This document shows positions 31,640 through 43,280 of a stretch of DNA of 64,000 nucleotides, piece by piece. The notes beneath the pieces were generated by a model that saw only the letters and a program-made list of their open reading frames with translations, was not told where the DNA came from and searched no databases. Source of the DNA: Sparassis latifolia (lineage: Eukaryota > Basidiomycota > Agaricomycetes > Polyporales > Sparassidaceae); assembly GCA_018466975.1 (NCBI GenBank), contig CM031560.1:930001-994000 (forward strand), written 5' to 3'. Both the position numbers and the translations under genes were made by a program. Within the stretch, counting starts at the first letter, position 1, and every line of letters begins with the position of its first letter.

Positions 31640-33016
31640 ATGCAAGGATCACAACTCAAGAAACGATATTCTGCAGAACAGAAGAAACAGTTACTTGCTA
31701 ATCTGGACCTGGAAGGTGATATTCAGTTGTGTCCAATGCGGTGTTGATTCGGCTAAACGTTCGATCTTAGTCGACCATAAGACGCGTCAACTCGAGGAAT
31801 GGCTGGCGGATGCGCTCGAGAACTTTCTCAGACACCAGGAGGGTCTCATCTCACGCACGCCACGTCTCGTGCGCGATATTACCATGTTAGAATTCGCCAA
31901 GTATAAAGGCAACGTGCAGGAGTGCGTGAAGGGACTGAAGAGAGAAATCCTAGGTGCCGAAGATACCGCTATCGACAGAAGCACGCGGAAGAGGAAGTGG
32001 GTGGCGTCACAGGACTCGACGGAGAGGGTGGACGTAAAAGTGGGCCATGATCCAGCTGGCGTGGGCGAATCGTCGAGAGGAGTGAAGAGCGGTATGATTA
32101 CACTCGTTGCCACGGTTCTAATCCTCACTTTATTTGCAGCTCGCACAATGCCTACTACTCCTCAGAAGATGGCCGGCCCTTCAAATGGCGTGGGGACTGC
32201 GCAGAGAGCGAGGTTCCCATTGAACAAGACTCCTGGAACAGTAGGTGTAACCATGCATCTCCATCGTTCTCCCTGACGTCGTCCCCACAGATCCGTACGA
32301 TCAAACGCATACCTTCGGGGATGAATACCCCTACACGCAAAGCAGTAACAGCGGCCTCCTCGAAGCCCCCCTTCTTCGCTCGCCCCGCATCTCCAACCAA
32401 GCTCCCATCACCATCCAAACGACCAATTCGTCCACCATCCTCCTCGTCCTTCAATCCCATCCTCCCTGCGCACGCCATGCAGCCACGCTGGCCGAAGCAC
32501 AACGAGAGCATGCTCAGCGTGCATGGCTCCCCGCTCGCGAACCCGTACCAGCTCGGGCTGAACGGCTGGCTGCGCACCGTCTCGGAAAGCGAAGGTACCG
32601 AACGCGCGGACAGCGACGCCGAGAGCGAGCGCGGCGGAAAGAAGCTCGTGCGGAAGGCGAGCAGCATCATCGTGCGCTCGTCCGGCGAGAGCGGCGGACA
32701 TTCGCGCACCAACTCACAGACGAGTGTGGTCGCGCCGCCGCATGGCACGCATTCGCGCGCGAACTCACAGACTAATGCGGGCGGGTTCGTCCCGAACCGG
32801 TCGAACAATGTGGCGGACCCAGCGCCGCACCTTTCGTTGACAGCGCTTGTCTCGGTGCCTACGAAGGACGGACATATTCTCGAGTTCGATCCATTGCAAA
32901 CATCGCCCGAAGAATTGGACACTTTGGAGGGCATATCGGACAGTGCCAAGAAGCAGGCGAAGCTAGACATAGTGCGACTGGTCCAAACCACAGTGGAGAG
33001 GTGGAAGATCAGTTGA
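31640..33016 (+). CDS. Borealin-type chromosomal passenger complex subunit
   Basis: Four exons (31640-31715, 31771-32091, 32140-32240, 32291-33016) give 407 residues. The N-terminus matches the Nbl1/Borealin N-terminal helix that bundles with INCENP and Survivin: KKRYSAEQKKQLLANLDLE, then VDHKTRQLEEWLADALENFL and a helix ending TPRLVRDITMLEF. The rest is Ser/Pro/Arg-rich and likely disordered, with many SP sites and repeats of SRTNSQT / SRANSQT. A short conserved C-terminal helix ends VRLVQTTVERWKIS. Budding yeast Nbl1 is only the N-terminal part, so this longer form resembles animal Borealin in layout. Confidence 0.82.
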
Positions 33017-33289
33017 CTTGGGTATGCGAGGGTTCACCGGACGCTTTTCATTACGTCTCTCATATCACAGACCATCATTTCTTGTAGCGCCCAACCGTAT
33101 ACTGTAGATACGCATTGTCCACCACGTGTATTCCAGTAGCGCACACTCCATTGTACTCTTGCTTGCGCACACACATAGAATCAACGCTTATCCAACTTGG
33201 AGTGGCTGCACCAGTCTTACCAACGATATACGTGGCGTGCACATCAAAGCACTTCCAGAAGGGCCGCTCGACAAATCGTCTGGTCGCGG

Positions 33290-36200
33290 TTACGAATCTT
33301 CACTAGGAACCCTGATCCTATACGCAGTCTGATAAAGAACGGGTCGTCAAACCATCGGTCTCTAATAATAAATGAAACGAACATACCTCTCTTCTTGCTG
33401 CTTCAGCTCCAGTAGACGTGCTACTGGGACTGCGCCGATCGCGTGTCCTTCGCCTCGAGACAGCGAATAATGACCAGTGGTGACATACCCGATTATGGAA
33501 TCTTGGGACGGGATCAACTCGGAGGGCTGAAGAGCGTGCGATGAGTACAGGCCGTTTTAACAGCTCGTCGACGCCTACCTCTTTCTCATCATCGTCGGAA
33601 ATGGCATCGCGATGTGTCCCGCCAGCTTCGGCCTTCTTGTGCTTTCTCACCTCCTCGTCATTCATGCTATATATGATCGCAAGGTCCTCAGGAGAGCCCC
33701 TGCCACGAAGAACCACCCTGACCATCACGAGCGAGCTCTTCCACAGCTCGTCCGCCTTGATGCTGGCGTTCAACGGGTCCTGATGGCGCTTCGTCCGCAC
33801 CTGGTTGACATAGTCGAGCAGGTACGCGCCGGGGTTGAACATCGTCGACACTTTGTCCAAGATCGAGGGCAGTTCCGCACAACGCATCAGCCAAGGCTGT
33901 AATTTCTGGCCCATGTCCCCTTGAGTCGGCGCAGTTGGCGCAGGCTCCCGTTGTGCAGGAAGAAACCCGCCATCATCACGAGCCCAAGGCTCCTCCAGGC
34001 CCAAGACGACGCCCCAATCGGCCTGCCACGGGTTCCACGTGCCCATCTTCTCGAAGTTCGGCCGCTTCGCAGGCGGCTTGCGCTCCCACCGCTCTCGCTC
34101 CGTCTCCTCCCGCGCCTCGGCGTACTCGCTATACGCGTCGGTGGAAGGGTAGTCGCGCGGAAAATACGCGCAGCCGCCTTCGAACGCCTGCGTTTGGCAC
34201 TCGCGCTGGCCTCCAACGCGGGTGCCCGTGTAGACTAGCGATGAGAGGAAGGGCATGCCCCATCCCGAGGGTATGATCAGAGTCCAGCCGTGGAGAGCGG
34301 CTGAGGTGCTGGCGTGGTTCGAATCGGACTGAGAGATAGGAGAGGAGCTCTCGACGGACCGCTGGATAAGCAGCACGGGAATACGATCGTCTTGACGTTG
34401 TGCTTGCAGGGGAGTCCCGGGTATGAGGTTCTGCGCATGAAACTTGGTCAACAACACCTGAAATTTACCGGAACTAAGGTCGACAAACCTTAGATTTACG
34501 TTCGTCAATATCCTTCTTCTTGTACCGCGGTCTCTGGAGGCCAATCCTCATAGATTCGTTCCAAATTTCACTTTGAGCGAGGGCAGAAGACGGGAACACG
34601 GTTGATGCTGGGGAAGAAGTCAAATGGGGGTCGGTGTCGAGCTTCGCATTCTTAGGTGGGAAACTAGGTGGAGTATCTCGTCAGAAGGATCGTAGCAAAG
34701 CAATGGACGGTCGTTGGATACCTGAGGCGCGGATCGTAGACGGTGCAACCAACAACCATCCCCCGTGGGAGCGATCCCGCAGTTTGCAAGCCATTGAGCG
34801 ACTTCCAGAACTGAGAAGCATCAGCATCCGACGATCCCACCAATAGCACAAGAGTTACCTTATCAAAGTCTTCCCTCTTCGACTCCGTCGTCGGTTTCAA
34901 GGCACCTTTCAGAACCTGGCTTGACTTCGGCCCCATGATCTCGAACACATTGACGCGCTCCCTGAGGTCAGTGATCACGACTTCCACTTCTTTGTCCGTA
35001 TTGGACTTCTTGAAGGCCTCCAGAGCGAAGGACGAGGCAGTCCGCAGAGCCAGGTGCACATCCGCGACCACTGACGGGTGGAAACGGATCCATACAGTAC
35101 GACCGAGGCCTGCGCCAGTAGTGTCCGCAGAGCCCGTTACCTTCGCAGGTGCTTTTCCCTTCCCCCTTCGCTTGCGTTTGCCTGTAGAAGGAGCGGCTGA
35201 GGCCGCTGCAGGTGCTTCTTGAGTCGCCACTTTGTCCGTTTTCTCATTTACCACAGGCTGCCATATGACATGGACGGGAGCAATCAGGTCGAAGGGGTAC
35301 GATCCGTACTTATATATATGCGTCTCGCAAGCTCGTGCGCCGGTCAGGAACCTGAAATTTGTTCATTCACCGTGGAGTGGTCAAGAGTTTATGCCCACCT
35401 TTTCGCTCCGGGACTGGGCGCTTGGAAATCACAGCAATTGTCCAGGAGTGCACGCAGAACACTCTGCGGCCCTTGGATCTGAAGTAATGCGTAGTACGAT
35501 GCGTCGTGGAGAATAGATCCGTGCACCGATGCTCTGTGCGAGGGCCGGAAGGACTTCTCAGTCGGTTCCACTGCCTGAGATGAATCTTGAGTACAGCATC
35601 GTACAGTAGACTGGTTATATCGTACCAGCCTGTATCCCCACATGTTCTCCATCTTCATCCGTTTGGCATGCCATAGATGAGTCTCCAGCCAATTCTTGCT
35701 ACCTGAATACCCAACACGCTCAAAGGCCTGCGGCACACATTCAACGGAACCCTGCTTACGTTGTCGCTTGAGGAGCTGCTGATTACGACTGACCGCTTTG
35801 CTCTTGCCGCGCTTGGGCAGAGAGCGACCCAACGCCTTGCGGCGCATAGGATCCATCTTCACCGCACGACCGTGTCAGATCTGCAGTCACGCACTGCCGA
35901 GCATAACGGCAGGAAATACGCACTTCTGCTCGGGCTTTGTCCCGCAGACGCAAGGGAACACGGCGGACATCATGACTCGCGGCCCTACGACGAAGGTGTC
36001 GCGGAAGTAGCTGCCAAGCTCTCTTTGTTGCGTTCGATCTGCGGATTCGAAGGTGAGATACTTGAACTCTCAATCACCGCAGGGGCAGCAAAACGCGTAT
36101 ACCTCGCACTCTTCATGGCTTCGTGCATAGCATTGATCTCATATGCGCGAGCCTAAGCACGCGTCAGTTTCAACCAAAAAGAATTAATATCCACATACCT

Positions 36201-36476
36201 CAGCAAACTTCTCGACATCTAACGAACCCGGCAATCCAGCCATGCCTGACCGCAAATAAGGTCACCCCCCGAGACAACTAGACAGGGTGCCGACTCACTG
36301 TTAAATCGGACAGATCTAGAAGGACCAGCCACTGCATTCCCGGCTGTTGCGACTGTAGAACTTGTGTTATTGGGTTGCACGGCGATCGTGCGCGCAAGTT
36401 CTGTTTTCTGTTTCTTCCGTTCACGCGAAGTGGGTTCATCGTTGCCGGTGGCGCCGCCTTTGCGTTTCGGTGGCAT
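33290..36476 (-). CDS. POP1: RNase P/MRP protein subunit POP1
   Basis: Eleven inferred exons total 2,649 nt (882 residues), typical for Pop1, the scaffold protein of RNase P and RNase MRP in tRNA and rRNA processing. Seen are a basic N-terminus MPPKRKGG, RAWQLLPRHLRRRAASHDVR, KNWLETHLWHAKRMKMENMW, PTEKSFRPSHRASVHGSILH and ACETHIYKYGSYPFDL. A middle POPLD-like part includes ALHGWTLIIPSGWGMPF, and the C-terminal motif is GYVTTGHYSLSRGEGHAIGA. The last coding exon is 28 nt (33317-33290). The gene is divergent from the mitochondrial protein gene, with 221 bp between starts. Confidence 0.93.
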
Positions 36477-36697
36477 CTTCAACCGCTCCTGCACAATGTG
36501 TCAAACAATAATTTGACAAAAAAGCTTCCACGCAAGTAGAAAATGACTTGTAAAATGTTTGTAGGTCGGAAAAGATTGCTCGAAGATGAGGAGCTTCACG
36601 ATGAGCGTGACCAGAACAACTTCCCGATTTGGGGACGCGTCGTGGAACACGTCCGGCGTAACCCGCGCACCATACACTGTACAGTAGAACTGCGATC
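36477..36697. promoter_or_regulatory. Compact bidirectional promoter, POP1 / mitochondrial protein gene
   Basis: 221 bp between divergent start codons. No TATA box recognised, as is usual for housekeeping genes. Confidence 0.45.
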
Positions 36698-37444
36698 ATG
36701 TCCTCCATGCTGGGTCGTTGTCTCTCCTCATCCCGAACAGCTGCTGCCCGCCGCTTTATATCTACCACACAGGTCGTCCGGGAGCCAGCACCAGCAGCAC
36801 CAGCAACACCCAGCGTGGGCACACCCAAGAAGCCCGTCGGCGCCTTCCGCGGCGGGTATGTTCTGCACTCTTGTTTCGCTGAGAATAATCTAACCGCGAC
36901 ATCCTGCGTGCAATAGTATCGTAGGCTTTTTGTTTGGTTTCTCCTTAGCTTCGTCCTTTGCTGCGTACCATTTACTTGATGAGTACAAGCAGGCGTCGGC
37001 CGCTCTGCAGGCGAGCGTGGAAGAGCTGCAGCTCAGCACCGAAAAGGTAAGCAATTGGTTATTGCATCTTGTGTTTGTGGACTGAACGATGTCTCCTAGG
37101 TGTCTGCGCATGTTCGAAGGATAGAAGCTGTCGAGAAGGACTTAAAGGCGCTCAGTGAGTCGGCTGCTTCCAAGGAGGACTTTTCGAGGGTACGAGCGGA
37201 GGTGAAGAAGTTGTATGACGGGCTGCACGTTGGTCTGTTATCGCATATTCTCTCTCGGACAATCGCTTACTGCCGTCTTCACCGTGCAGAGTTCCTTGAC
37301 CTTCGGTCACATGTTTGGGGTATTCGTGAGCCTTTCTACCACATCATTCAGTCCCGCGAGAAGCTAATGACCCTGCTTCCTGTCGCAGAACAAGATGTCC
37401 ACTCTCTGTCTAAAAAGGAAGCAACATCTGTTCGTGTTGTGTAG
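36698..37444 (+). CDS. Predicted mitochondrial membrane coiled-coil protein
   Basis: Five exons (36698-36855, 36917-37046, 37100-37232, 37290-37325, 37389-37444) give 170 residues. The N-terminus is Arg/Ser-rich without acidic residues (MSSMLGRCLSSSRTAAARRF, then STTQ), a typical matrix-targeting sequence. It is followed by a Pro/Ala linker, one predicted membrane helix (GGIVGFLFGFSLASSFAAYH) and a coiled coil (ASVEELQLSTEKVSAHVRRI, and on through KDLKALSES). This layout fits an inner-membrane protein with its coiled coil facing one compartment. No named family was recognised. Confidence 0.72.
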
Positions 37445-37760
37445 GCAATATACCATATTACGGCTTTGGGAGACAAGTACCAATGCAGCAGCGCAAGGCC
37501 ATGCGGTAATTGGATCATGTCCATTCTTGGACGGTCGCAAAGTCCGAGGACGCTGCCTTTCTATTCCATTGATATGTCGGATTGCATTGGCTCGAAGTAT
37601 GTTCTCACAAAACACAGAAGAATGTGGATTCCGCTTCATTTTATGTTCAGCTCACAATGCGCGTGTCGGACCGAAGCTTCTCACCTGTCATCCTACTGAT
37701 ATTGACTAGAGCTACAGTACAAAAGGAATAATGATATGACAAGGTAGTCCACCCCAAGGC
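37445..37760. other. Intergenic region between convergent genes
   Basis: About 315 bp of 3' flank. Nothing recognised. Confidence 0.5.
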
Positions 37761-39065
37761 TCATTCGTCTCCACCTTGCATTGATTTTTGAATTTCCTCC
37801 TGCAGCAAATCCGCGAACTCCGCCGCATTCCTCCCGCTGCTCATCGCAAGCGCCTCCAACGGCACCATATTGTTTTGGTGCGCAGGTGCGTTGCGTATCG
37901 CTGCAGGATGGTTCGGCGAGTCGACAACCCGCAGCTCCGGATGGGTTCCGTGAGCCTGGAATAGCGCGAGCAGCTCGTTGTACGTGAACAGTAGCGGATC
38001 TGTGCGCGGGGCGTAGGGATTGAAATCGAGGATGTGCCCACGGGATAGGTCGCGCGTGAGCAGGAAGTCGAAGACATCTGGACAGTAGCAATCGGTGAGT
38101 GTCAATGAGTTGATAGAGCACGGTAAAGCTATGCACAATCTCCGTTCGACTCGCCCCATTTTCCTTTGATGTGGGATTCCCAGTAACTCTTCACTGCGTG
38201 GAGCACTTTGTCTTTTGTTTCCGGTTCGTTCCAGAAGTCGTAGTAGTTAGGATCGCGTTGAGAGATCCCTTGGACAACATGTCAGATATGATCACGCCTT
38301 CTCTTTTGTGTGAGAAGAACTCACCTAACAGACGTTCGTCTCGTACGAAACATCGCAGTTCTCGGCTACGGTCAACGGGATACCACTTCCGCAGCACAAG
38401 CTCCAGCTCATATTCGGGAGGTGAAGCGACGGTCGTGTCGTCCATAGACACGCGTGCTTCGCAGCCATCAAAAATGAGCTCCCCGTCGAGATCATGTTGC
38501 ACGAAGTCTGACGATTTGAGAAGCAGATAGACGTCGGCAGGACACGTGCATTTCAGCGGAGCGGACGCGGGGAGCATCCATGCTGCATCCTGAGTAATCA
38601 GTGAACGAACGATCCATTTTCGCGAACAAGGACGTGGAGACTTAACGCACTCTGGGAGATGAGAAGTTAAGTTTGGGGAACACCGCGCCGTACTGCGATA
38701 CGGCGTCACGGATCCGGGCGTCCAAGTCCGGGAAGGCGAACCGCCGACGCTCGTCCTCATCGTCGTCGTCGTCGTCTCCGTGGTCACCTTCATCGTCCGA
38801 GAGTGTGCTCCCGGCAGGCCTGAGTAAGAGATATTTACTGGCGATTCGACAAGTGCCCGGAAGTGGTGACTGACAGGTCCTCTGCACCTTCGGGAACGAA
38901 CACGCCGTCCGAGTCCAGGTAGTCGCGGAACTCCTGGGTCAAGGGCCTGATGACGGTGGACTTGATGCTCAGGCTGGAGAATCGCGGATACCACGCGGAA
39001 AATTGGAAGGCAAGTACGGACTCCAGAGTCAAGATGGGAAAGAGCGCGTCGGTCTCGGAGGTCAT
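37761..39065 (-). CDS. CDC123: Cdc123/D123 family eIF2 assembly chaperone
   Basis: Five exons (39065-38875, 38819-38651, 38589-38325, 38268-38137, 38077-37761) give 357 residues. Cdc123 is a cytosolic ATP-grasp-fold factor needed to assemble the eIF2 alpha-beta-gamma complex. Seen are FQFSAWYPRFSSLSIKSTVI, an acidic insert (DDDDDDEDERRRFAFPDLD), AVFPKLNFSSPRDAAWM, ELVLRKWYPVDRSRELRCF, RDERLLGISQRDPNYYDFW and RGHILDFNPYAPRTDPLLFT, whose DFN is a metal/ATP-binding site. All typical blocks are present. Confidence 0.95.
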
Positions 39066-39256
39066 TAGGTTACCGTTGATAAATGCTTAGTTATTATTTT
39101 CCTCCGCCTTGAAACGCACACCAGAGAGAAATTACCGTAGAGATGACGAGAGCTTGATCCAACAGAACAGGGACGGAGGAAGCTGAGCGGGAAGATGAGA
39201 GCAAGAAGTGCACGTGCACGATTGGGTCCGTGAGTTGCAAAACTGTTGCAAACGAC

Positions 39257-39279
39257 CAAGAGGGGGGCGAGATTTGAAT
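39257..39279 (+). repeat. 23-bp inverted repeat, left copy
   Basis: CAAGAGGGGGGCGAGATTTG plus AAT, exactly reverse-complementary to 39940-39962. The GATTTGAATCG portion loosely resembles a tRNA B box (GGTTCGANTCC). Confidence 0.7.
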
Positions 39280-39939
39280 CGGGGATACCCAGCTGTTTGC
39301 AAGGGGGATAGGAAACTGGTGTACGGGGTCCAATTTCAGCCACCCGCGCGTTTTCCTCCCAGTGCTCACCATTTTCCACCTCTCTCCTCAAGTTCTTCAC
39401 GTTAATTGACTCTAAATTTAAATCTATGTTCTGTAATGTACACAGTCATTTCTGTGCACTCAAACCGGACATTTCCGCGCAGTGTGTGCTTCAGAAGAAA
39501 CTATGGGCATACGTCAGATGCACGTGACTAAACGCGATTTGTTTAACGCAGACTTTGCCGCTCGCGTTCTTGTGCTGTGTCGCTTTGCGTGCTCTCCATC
39601 CTCTATGACAATTTCGCACGACGAGGAGGAGCGACTCGGTATACATCCAGAGAAAATTCCTGTCAAAGTGTCCTTCCCCGTCGACGAAATGACAGTATCA
39701 ACCGGATGGCAACGTGCGAATGGGTGCAGCGAAGAAACACAAGTAATCTTATGGATATGTATTATATACTACTCGGAAGTAACTACTGTTAATGTCATTG
39801 TCGATGAACGTATGTTTGCAGTCGCAGAATATGGGAATCATTGTGCCTGTGCCGGAGATCGGCACGTCTTAATGCGGAAGGTGGCCCCCCCTACCCCAGT
39901 TTACGGGGTCCTCGAATTTTTGCGAGGACGGTGTCGAGA

Positions 39940-39962
39940 ATTCAAATCTCGCCCCCCTCTTG
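39940..39962 (-). repeat. 23-bp inverted repeat, right copy
   Basis: Exact reverse complement of 39257-39279, about 660 bp away. Both copies are next to a GCAAACGAC motif in the same plus-strand orientation. Confidence 0.7.
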
Positions 39963-40041
39963 CAAACGACTGCGATGATCCCAGCCTTTCATTCCTTCGT
40001 CTAGCTTCATATCTGCAGCCGACTTTCGTTACCGGTCAATC

Positions 40042-41276
40042 ATGCCGTTAGACGGGCATGCATATCTGGTTGCCCAGGGATGGGATGGGATGGGGTGTGG
40101 CCTGCGTCAAGGTTCCATTTCGCGACCCGTTACAGTCGCACAGAAGAAAACGCTGTCAGGGATAGGCAAGGACCGCGATGAAGCCTTCCCCTTCTGGGAC
40201 CAGTGAGTAGCGCTGTCTTCAGTGCATGTTTCCCTGTAGGTGGGGAAGGAGTGCTGATCTTAGAATAGTGTCTTCGAGGCCGCCTCTATAAACATACGGG
40301 TCAAATTACACAGCGATTCAGACGACGACTCCGTGAGTGTTTACGTATGCTGCTGCACTCTATATCTTATATGTGTTTCAAGGAGAGTACATCTACGTCT
40401 ACCCCAGCCGTGTCGTTGCAGCGCACGAGCACGGGCATTCTCTCGAGCCGCCGTCCGAAAATCGGCACGCCCGCATTCTCTGGTTCTGCGACTCCGGAGT
40501 CATCAGATAGCATCACCCCGCGATTTGGGGTTATGGCTGCTGCTAAACAGGAGGCGGCGCGGCGGTCTCTGTATTCAAAATTCTTCCGAGGTCCCGTTGT
40601 CGGCATTGATGATATTGCTACTGCCGTTGAGGCCGAGGTGGACCAAATGGTCATCGTCACAAGTGCCGTGGAAGTGTTAAAAGGGGTGGAAAGTGATGAA
40701 GTTGCAGTGGAGAGGCAGAGGAAGATTAAGGGAAAAACAAAGGCGACAGATGAGGCGGCTGATGAATTGGCGACCGAAGGGAAGAGCACGAAGAGGAAAC
40801 GCAAGACGGAGGCCGTAGATGAATTGATGCAGGACGCACCGCAACGAAAGGAGAAGGCCAAAGAGGATGCGGGATATAAAAGAGATAAGAAGCGACGGAA
40901 GCAACACGCAGAAGAGAAGAGCAGTCAGGAAGAGCCAGTAGGGGAGACAGTGGGAGGGAAGATCGACCACGCTAAAGAGGAGGAAAGGAGGAGAAAAGAG
41001 GAGAAGAGGGCAAGGAAGGAAGGTGAAAAGGCGAGGAAGGAGGAAAAAAGAGTAAGGAGAGAGGAGAAGCGAATGAAGAAGACCATTCGGGAGCCAAAGC
41101 TTGACCATGACGCAGAAGAGGCAACGACAACAGTGTGCGACCACCCTGAGACGTCGACTCGCGATGTAGATTCATCTCAGCGGCGGATACGTATACGGAA
41201 GGGGGTTGAGATATCTAGGTCAGGTGTGGCAGACAAGGCCAAGAAGCGCAGAAGAACATCCTCCGAGATACCATAG
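40042..41276 (+). CDS. TMA23: TMA23-like nucleolar G-patch protein
   Basis: Three exons (40042-40202, 40269-40332, 40383-41276) give 372 residues. The N-terminus (DGHAYLVAQGWDGMGCGLRQ, SISRPVTVAQKK, GIGKDRDEAFPFWDHVFEAA) matches the G-patch-like module I know from yeast Tma23, a nucleolar ribosome-biogenesis factor. The remaining 250 residues are Lys/Arg/Glu-rich, low complexity, and probably a long charged helix plus nuclear/nucleolar signals ending KAKKRRRTSSEIP. The basic repeats (KRARKEGEKARKEEKRVRRE) make the reverse strand look open as well, which is an artefact. Confidence 0.8.
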
Positions 41277-41564
41277 GATTTCATGCTTGTCTTGTCTTTC
41301 GCAGGTATTGCGTGTGGTACATCATGATACATATCCAACGGAGTGGGCTGCTACTATTAAGGCATGACAAAATACACAATTGCATTCCAAGGGTTCAAAC
41401 TGAACTGCAAATGGCATGGTAATAGCGCGAACAAAACATGGAACGGATGATTCTCGAAAGAAGAGTGCAGGTGTTGGCGATGCCAGGCAATGACAGACCA
41501 AAGAGTCTGTCACAGGGATATCACAACGGAAAATCAAAGGTGCAAGAGTCGACAACAATCTTAT

Positions 41565-43280
41565 TCAGACATGCGCGGACCTCCAGGCAGCCTGTATGGC
41601 AATGCGTCTCGCCTACGATGACAGAAGTGAGCAGATTAATCATTTAGGTGGAGAGTGGCAGATACCTGATCAAGCGAGATAGAGTCTTCCCTCAGTTCAA
41701 TCTTCTGTCTCCCGTTATCCTCGTCCTCGTCGTCATCATCAACAAATCCCCGCCCACCGTTACGTATACCACCAAATGCAGCCTTGCCTCCTGCAAGCGA
41801 GAAGGGTGTCGACGCGACGGCGGTTCCGAAGACGCTAGCGTTGGCTGGTGCACCAAAGGCGGCGAAATCTGTGACAACCTTTCGAGGCGGAGATGCCGAT
41901 AATATCGGTGACTTCGAAGGTCCAGCAGTGCGGGAAATCTCTCCAGGCCGCGGAGCAGGGGTGTATGGTGAATAAGCATACGAGCTGCGTGACGCGGTCA
42001 TACGAGCATGAAGATATTTATCGGTGAACCGTGTGCCAGGAACCTACAACATTGTTTTAGAGGATAGAACACGTAACATGGAGAAGAACATACCCTCTTT
42101 AACAAAGGCCGAGCTTCTGCCAGAGTAGGAGCCTGCATGTAGACACTGACATTGTGTTTCGCCTCTTCCGAGTCGCGGTATATCGTCTCGATCACCACTT
42201 TCTTTGTGCTTTCGTTCCGTAGAAGGAGACGTTCATGCAGCTCGCGCGCTACATCATCCACGCTTTCGTTGTTCCCCAATATTCGTTGGGATACCGCTTC
42301 TCCAACCTCGCGTACGAGCCTTTCCATATCCAAGTTCTCGAGCACGCTACCGACAATGGCGTGCGTGAGCAGGTCTGCGGTAGTGAGGGGAAGCATAAGG
42401 CCAGAAGTAATGTTGACGATGGCTTGGAAAAAGTCCGTAGCATACTACACAGGTTGTCAGCAGAAATATAATGCCAATGAATAGTTAACTCACTGAGTAT
42501 CCGCTCAACGCGGGTTCGCACGCAACGAAAAACTAGATGTCACTTAGGATCAATACCAGATGCATAATCACAGCAGCACTTGCCAGCGTAATGCCTCGGC
42601 TTGCCATCAATCGTGCTAGCTGCAATGGATCATTACCGTCAGGTGAACCCTCGTCAAAGCCTGCATGATCCATGAGATATTCCACAGAGTAGGAAGACAG
42701 AATCCATACCATCTCCGTACTCCCCGATGCCATGTGGTGGTGCGTCGGCAATGAGCACTATCATCTTGCTAGCGGTCGCCCTCCAGTCCATATTGACGGC
42801 TTCTGCCAAGGCCGCAGTGACGGCTTCTGGTCCATCACCTCCACCGGATGCATACAGACTTGACAGGTCCCGATGTACCTTCGAGATGTCTGAAGAAAAT
42901 CCGAAATTCTTAGTGACGTAGGTATGATCCTGTGGTGGGTGATCCCGATATGCAACCAGGCCGACGCGAAGGTCCTCCGGGGCTTGCAATCTTCCAGACT
43001 CATAGATGTGATTGCATATTTCCTCGATGTTCTTTGTTGCAGAGGAAATATAACTGCCTTGGCTGCCAGTACAATCCTGTATAAATACGAGGTCTCTGAA
43101 CGCGGGAAATCGTGTAAGGTGCTCCGAGCACGGGAAAGGAGACGGAAGAACGTACAACATTTTACGACCCTCTCCGGAAGAGTTCGCCATCTGCTGTTGG
43201 TACTGCGGCTGTGCCTGCTGCATGAGGTCCGTTTGCGGAACTGCTGGAGTCCCCGAGTCATAGTCCATGTCTTCATCCAT
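41565..43280 (-). CDS. von Willebrand factor A (VWA) domain protein
   Basis: Seven inferred exons (43280-43156, 43095-42710, 42660-42584, 42532-42494, 42444-42094, 42043-41666, 41612-41565) give 467 residues. The N-terminal linker is followed by a VWA fold with DLVFIQDCTGSQGSYI (MIDAS-like D-x-T-x-S variant), LRVGLVAYRDHPPQD, LYASGGGDGPEAVTAALAEA and KMIVLIADAPPHG. The C-terminal part contains a second region and a Ser/Pro-rich tail ending ARRIAIQAAWRSAHV. VWA proteins of this form are widespread in mushrooms and resemble the VWA part of the alpha-kinase VwkA, but no kinase domain is present. The intron at 42583-42533 has a GC donor (CTG|GCAAGT). Confidence 0.85.

Larger units (their letters stand above)
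39066..40041. other. Intergenic region between CDC123 and TMA23-like gene
   Basis: About 1 kb between divergent genes. It holds a 23-bp inverted repeat (listed separately) and a shared TACGGGGTCC near 39334 and 39903. An open frame at 39482-40051 exists but lacks homology or a clear splice pattern. I do not call it a gene. Confidence 0.45.

Noticed and set aside
39482..40051. Open frame of 189 codons upstream of the TMA23-like gene
   Set aside because: It runs through the 23-bp repeat and into the TMA23 start, with no domain, no supporting splice sites and mixed composition.
40677..41144. Hydrophobic minus-strand open frame resembling a membrane protein
   Set aside because: It is the complement of the Lys/Glu-rich tail of the TMA23-like gene. 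AAG/GAG codons read as CTT/CTC leucines on the other strand.
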